DNA of 64,000 bases from Rhyacophila brunnea. Its lineage: Eukaryota; Arthropoda; Insecta; Trichoptera; Rhyacophilidae. Positions 61,918 through 64,000 of this stretch are shown here, one piece after another. Location: positions 845,177 to 909,176 of the forward strand of contig JAGYXB010001966.1 in the NCBI GenBank assembly GCA_022495005.1, given 5' to 3'. Position numbers and translations under genes: made by a program. Every line of letters begins with the position of its first letter. The first letter of the stretch is position 1. Below the pieces are notes generated by a model. It was not told the DNA's origin and did no database searches. It worked only from the letters and a program-made list of their open reading frames with translations.

Positions 61918-62691
61918 TATGTTACGCCGAATGTGCGAAATTGAATATTACATGAAATGGGCAAAATTTTGCCTAAATCATGAAAAATGCAAGCCCGTTG
62001 CCTTATTCATGAATTAGACAAAATATCTGGAGAGTGCATGAATTCGGCAGTCATTTTTCTGCCTAGTTCATGTATTGGAAAAATTAGATAGTAGCGCTAC
62101 GGTGGTATTTTTTGCAACTAAACTAAATGTATCAAAATGCTCATGCATTGGTCAAAATGTACATATATTATCTATGGTCAAAATAGATGTTCGCGCTCCG
62201 GTGGTATTTTTTACAACTAATCAAACTAAACAAATGTATCAAATGTCATTGATTATAATATAAAAATATACCAATCAATAACTGCAATGACGTTCATATC
62301 CATTTAATATGCGCAAAAAAATCTAGAACTATAATATGATAACGGAAGAATGTAACGTGCAATGGTCGATTGAATGTTTGTGATAGTTTGTTGACCTCAA
62401 AATGGACATTCAGTTGAATAATTTAATTCAGAATTACAAAAACCTAACCTAACCTAATAATAATAATATTATATTATGTCCAATTATAACCAATAAAACC
62501 ATCCGTATTAAATTTACTTTTTCTTCTGTCAGGTTGACAGTTCAAGAATTCCATACCCTGGCGAATTCATGTACTCAGCAGAAAATTTACCTAATTCATG
62601 AATAAGGCAACAGGCTTGACTATTACATGTATTAGCCAAAATTTTCCCCATTTCATGTAATAGTCAATTTCGCACATTCGGTATAACATAT
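61918..62691. mobile_element. Long-inverted-repeat element with iterated CATGAAT motifs
   Basis: The ends GTTACGCCGAATGTGCGAAA and, read inward from the right, GTTATACCGAATGTGCGAAA begin inverted repeats that can be followed for well over 100 bp each. Inside each arm the motif CATGAAT or a close variant recurs at short intervals. The middle is AT-rich with a CCTAACCTAACCTAA run (about 62443-62457). There is no coding, and the superfamily is not assigned. Confidence 0.8.
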
Positions 62692-62889
62692 ATAAATGAC
62701 GCATGCACCTATGAAAGAAATGGATGGCAATTTTGTTTATCTCGCCTTGCATTACAACCATTGGAAGATGGAAAAGGAGATTGAGTAAAGAGAGTAGTGA
62801 TAGGCTTGAACAAAATTTATGAGAACAGTGCCATTTCAAAATGGACCAAAGTTCAGACCTGGTCAAGCTCTGATCCTCTTTAACCTTGC

Positions 62890-63190
62890 TAGTAATTTCA
62901 GTTTAAAGTCGGACAAGATAACTCGCGAATTTGTATGTGCGACCTGTGGCATAGAACCGGTAAAAAGGCTTAACTTTGGAGGAGCATATTAAGAATTCTA
63001 GAAGAAATTAATATGAATAATTGGCTCTCTATAATGTACCTCTCAAAATTTCTCCTGTACTTTGACCACATAGTCAGAAAGGAAAACGATAATTTGAAAA
63101 AGCCCATTCATTGTCAGTGGAAACATCAAAGGTCGGCATGGACTACTCGATGGTCTGATCGAAGAAGAGTCCTGCCCTTACATAATGAGT
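62890..63190 (+). mobile_element. Degenerate LINE reverse transcriptase tail
   Basis: Across frames one reads FDHIVRKENDNLKK-like, GNIKGRHG and ARWTD-like segments, matching the post-RT region GHIVRRE ... KLIIQGKVEGRRGRGR ... RWTD of insect endonuclease-reverse transcriptases. Many stops and frame changes show it is a relic. Confidence 0.5.
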
Positions 63191-63309
63191 AGAAAGGAAA
63201 GAATAAAACATCCAGTATATCTTAATATACGTCCAAAGTGAAGCAGTCTACAGTACATCATTTCTTGATTAGTAGTTAGCAGTTTTAAAATATGAGTTTT
63301 ATTTTTACA

Positions 63310-63375
63310 ATCAATGTGTTTGGATCCAAATTATGGACCCAATCGGTTGAGTTAGCGGCTAATGATCCAATGGTA
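63310..63375 (+). mobile_element. SINE body fragment
   Basis: AATGTGTTTGGATCCAAATT and ATGGACCCAATCGGTTGAGT match the central body of the 31009 SINE family. The head and tail are missing. Confidence 0.5.
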
Positions 63376-64000
63376 ATTGGTGGTTATTTGACATTTTTAC
63401 GAATCGCACAGCAGTGTTTGGAAATGTTCACAACGATGTAACACACAGAAGTATTGTTTGTTGAATGTATAACAGTGGCTTACTTATTTGATATTTTGAA
63501 CATTGCAATCAACGGAGCGGTCCCGGCCCTCAAATGCGCCACTCATTAGCAGCAATGCAAGTAACAAAATCAGACAACATTACACAATTATGCAAAATAA
63601 AAAATAAATAATTACATGACAAATATGAAAACTAACAATATATAAATTTATAATTTTTTGCACAAATATACATTCAAAGGTAAAATAAATCGTAAGAGGT
63701 AAAGTGCATGTGTTTTCGGTAATGAGAATCGAAGAAAGTACACATCAAAGACGTTCGGTTGCCATAGATTGAGAGATAACAATATATTATTACATTCAAT
63801 ATGAAAATTTTACCACTTATATTTTTCTTCATAAGTTGAATGAATTTTAATATTAGAAGTAGGTAGTATGTGTTTACAAAAATAGCAATATTTTTCTTAT
63901 CATGAATTAGACAGATTTAGAGCCAGAGTAGCTGTAAAACGATCGAAAATTTGAGTTTCTCAGCTCCCAAAATTAAATTTTAAAAATCAGATACATTTTC
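63376..64000. other. No gene seen to the window end
   Basis: AT-rich sequence with a short GC-rich spot at about 63510-63540. A lone TCATGAATTAGACA near 63899 matches the motif iterated in the element at 61918-62691. No coding is supported. Confidence 0.4.

Noticed and set aside
1..64000. CRISPR array, bacterial operon, phage or toxin-antitoxin module
   Set aside because: No regularly spaced repeats, ribosome-binding context or such protein families; the genes are intron-rich and eukaryotic.

Overview
This window looks like nuclear DNA from an insect. It is very AT-rich, its genes are split by many introns, and it holds mariner, piggyBac, hAT and tRNA-derived SINE relics plus short TTAGG arrays of the insect telomere type. 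Small AT-rich inverted-repeat elements and the style of the intergenic DNA would suit a hemipteran, but that placement is a weak inference. No bacterial operon, CRISPR array or phage module is present.

Layout. Positions 1-12284 are mostly gene-free: one GC-rich plus-strand exon (374-640) of an unrecognised gene, then hAT-type and other terminal-inverted-repeat elements. Positions 12285-34293 hold one complete minus-strand gene, the DNA replication and repair nuclease-helicase DNA2. I could assemble 21 coding exons by splice sites and phase; they sum to 4356 bases, exactly 1452 codons including the stop. Its introns carry a mariner, a hAT relic with a transposase fragment, SINEs, a palindromic TTAA-flanked element, a tRNA-like sequence and a degraded LINE. 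Positions 34380-53400 show no convincing gene; they hold a 2.3 kb hAT-type element with another element nested inside, small pogo-like elements and dispersed repeats.

Positions 53485-57153 hold seven minus-strand exons of a chromatin protein with a HIRIP3-like C-terminal histone-chaperone region, GRP-type AT-hooks and an acidic serine tract. Its 5' end was not found. Beyond it lie a pogo-like element partly copied into a 202-bp tandem duplication, an almost complete but disabled piggyBac (58925-61830), a long-inverted-repeat element with an iterated CATGAAT-like motif (about 61918-62691), and LINE debris.

The two well-supported genes are nuclear genome-maintenance and chromatin proteins on the same strand, but nothing shows they work together. 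The most notable observations are a PIP-box-like motif at the DNA2 N-terminus, a recent 36-residue tandem duplication in its N-terminal tail, the duplicated PNE[IV]YFG motif in the HIRIP3-like protein, and several small transposon families. I did not see a clearly new biological system.
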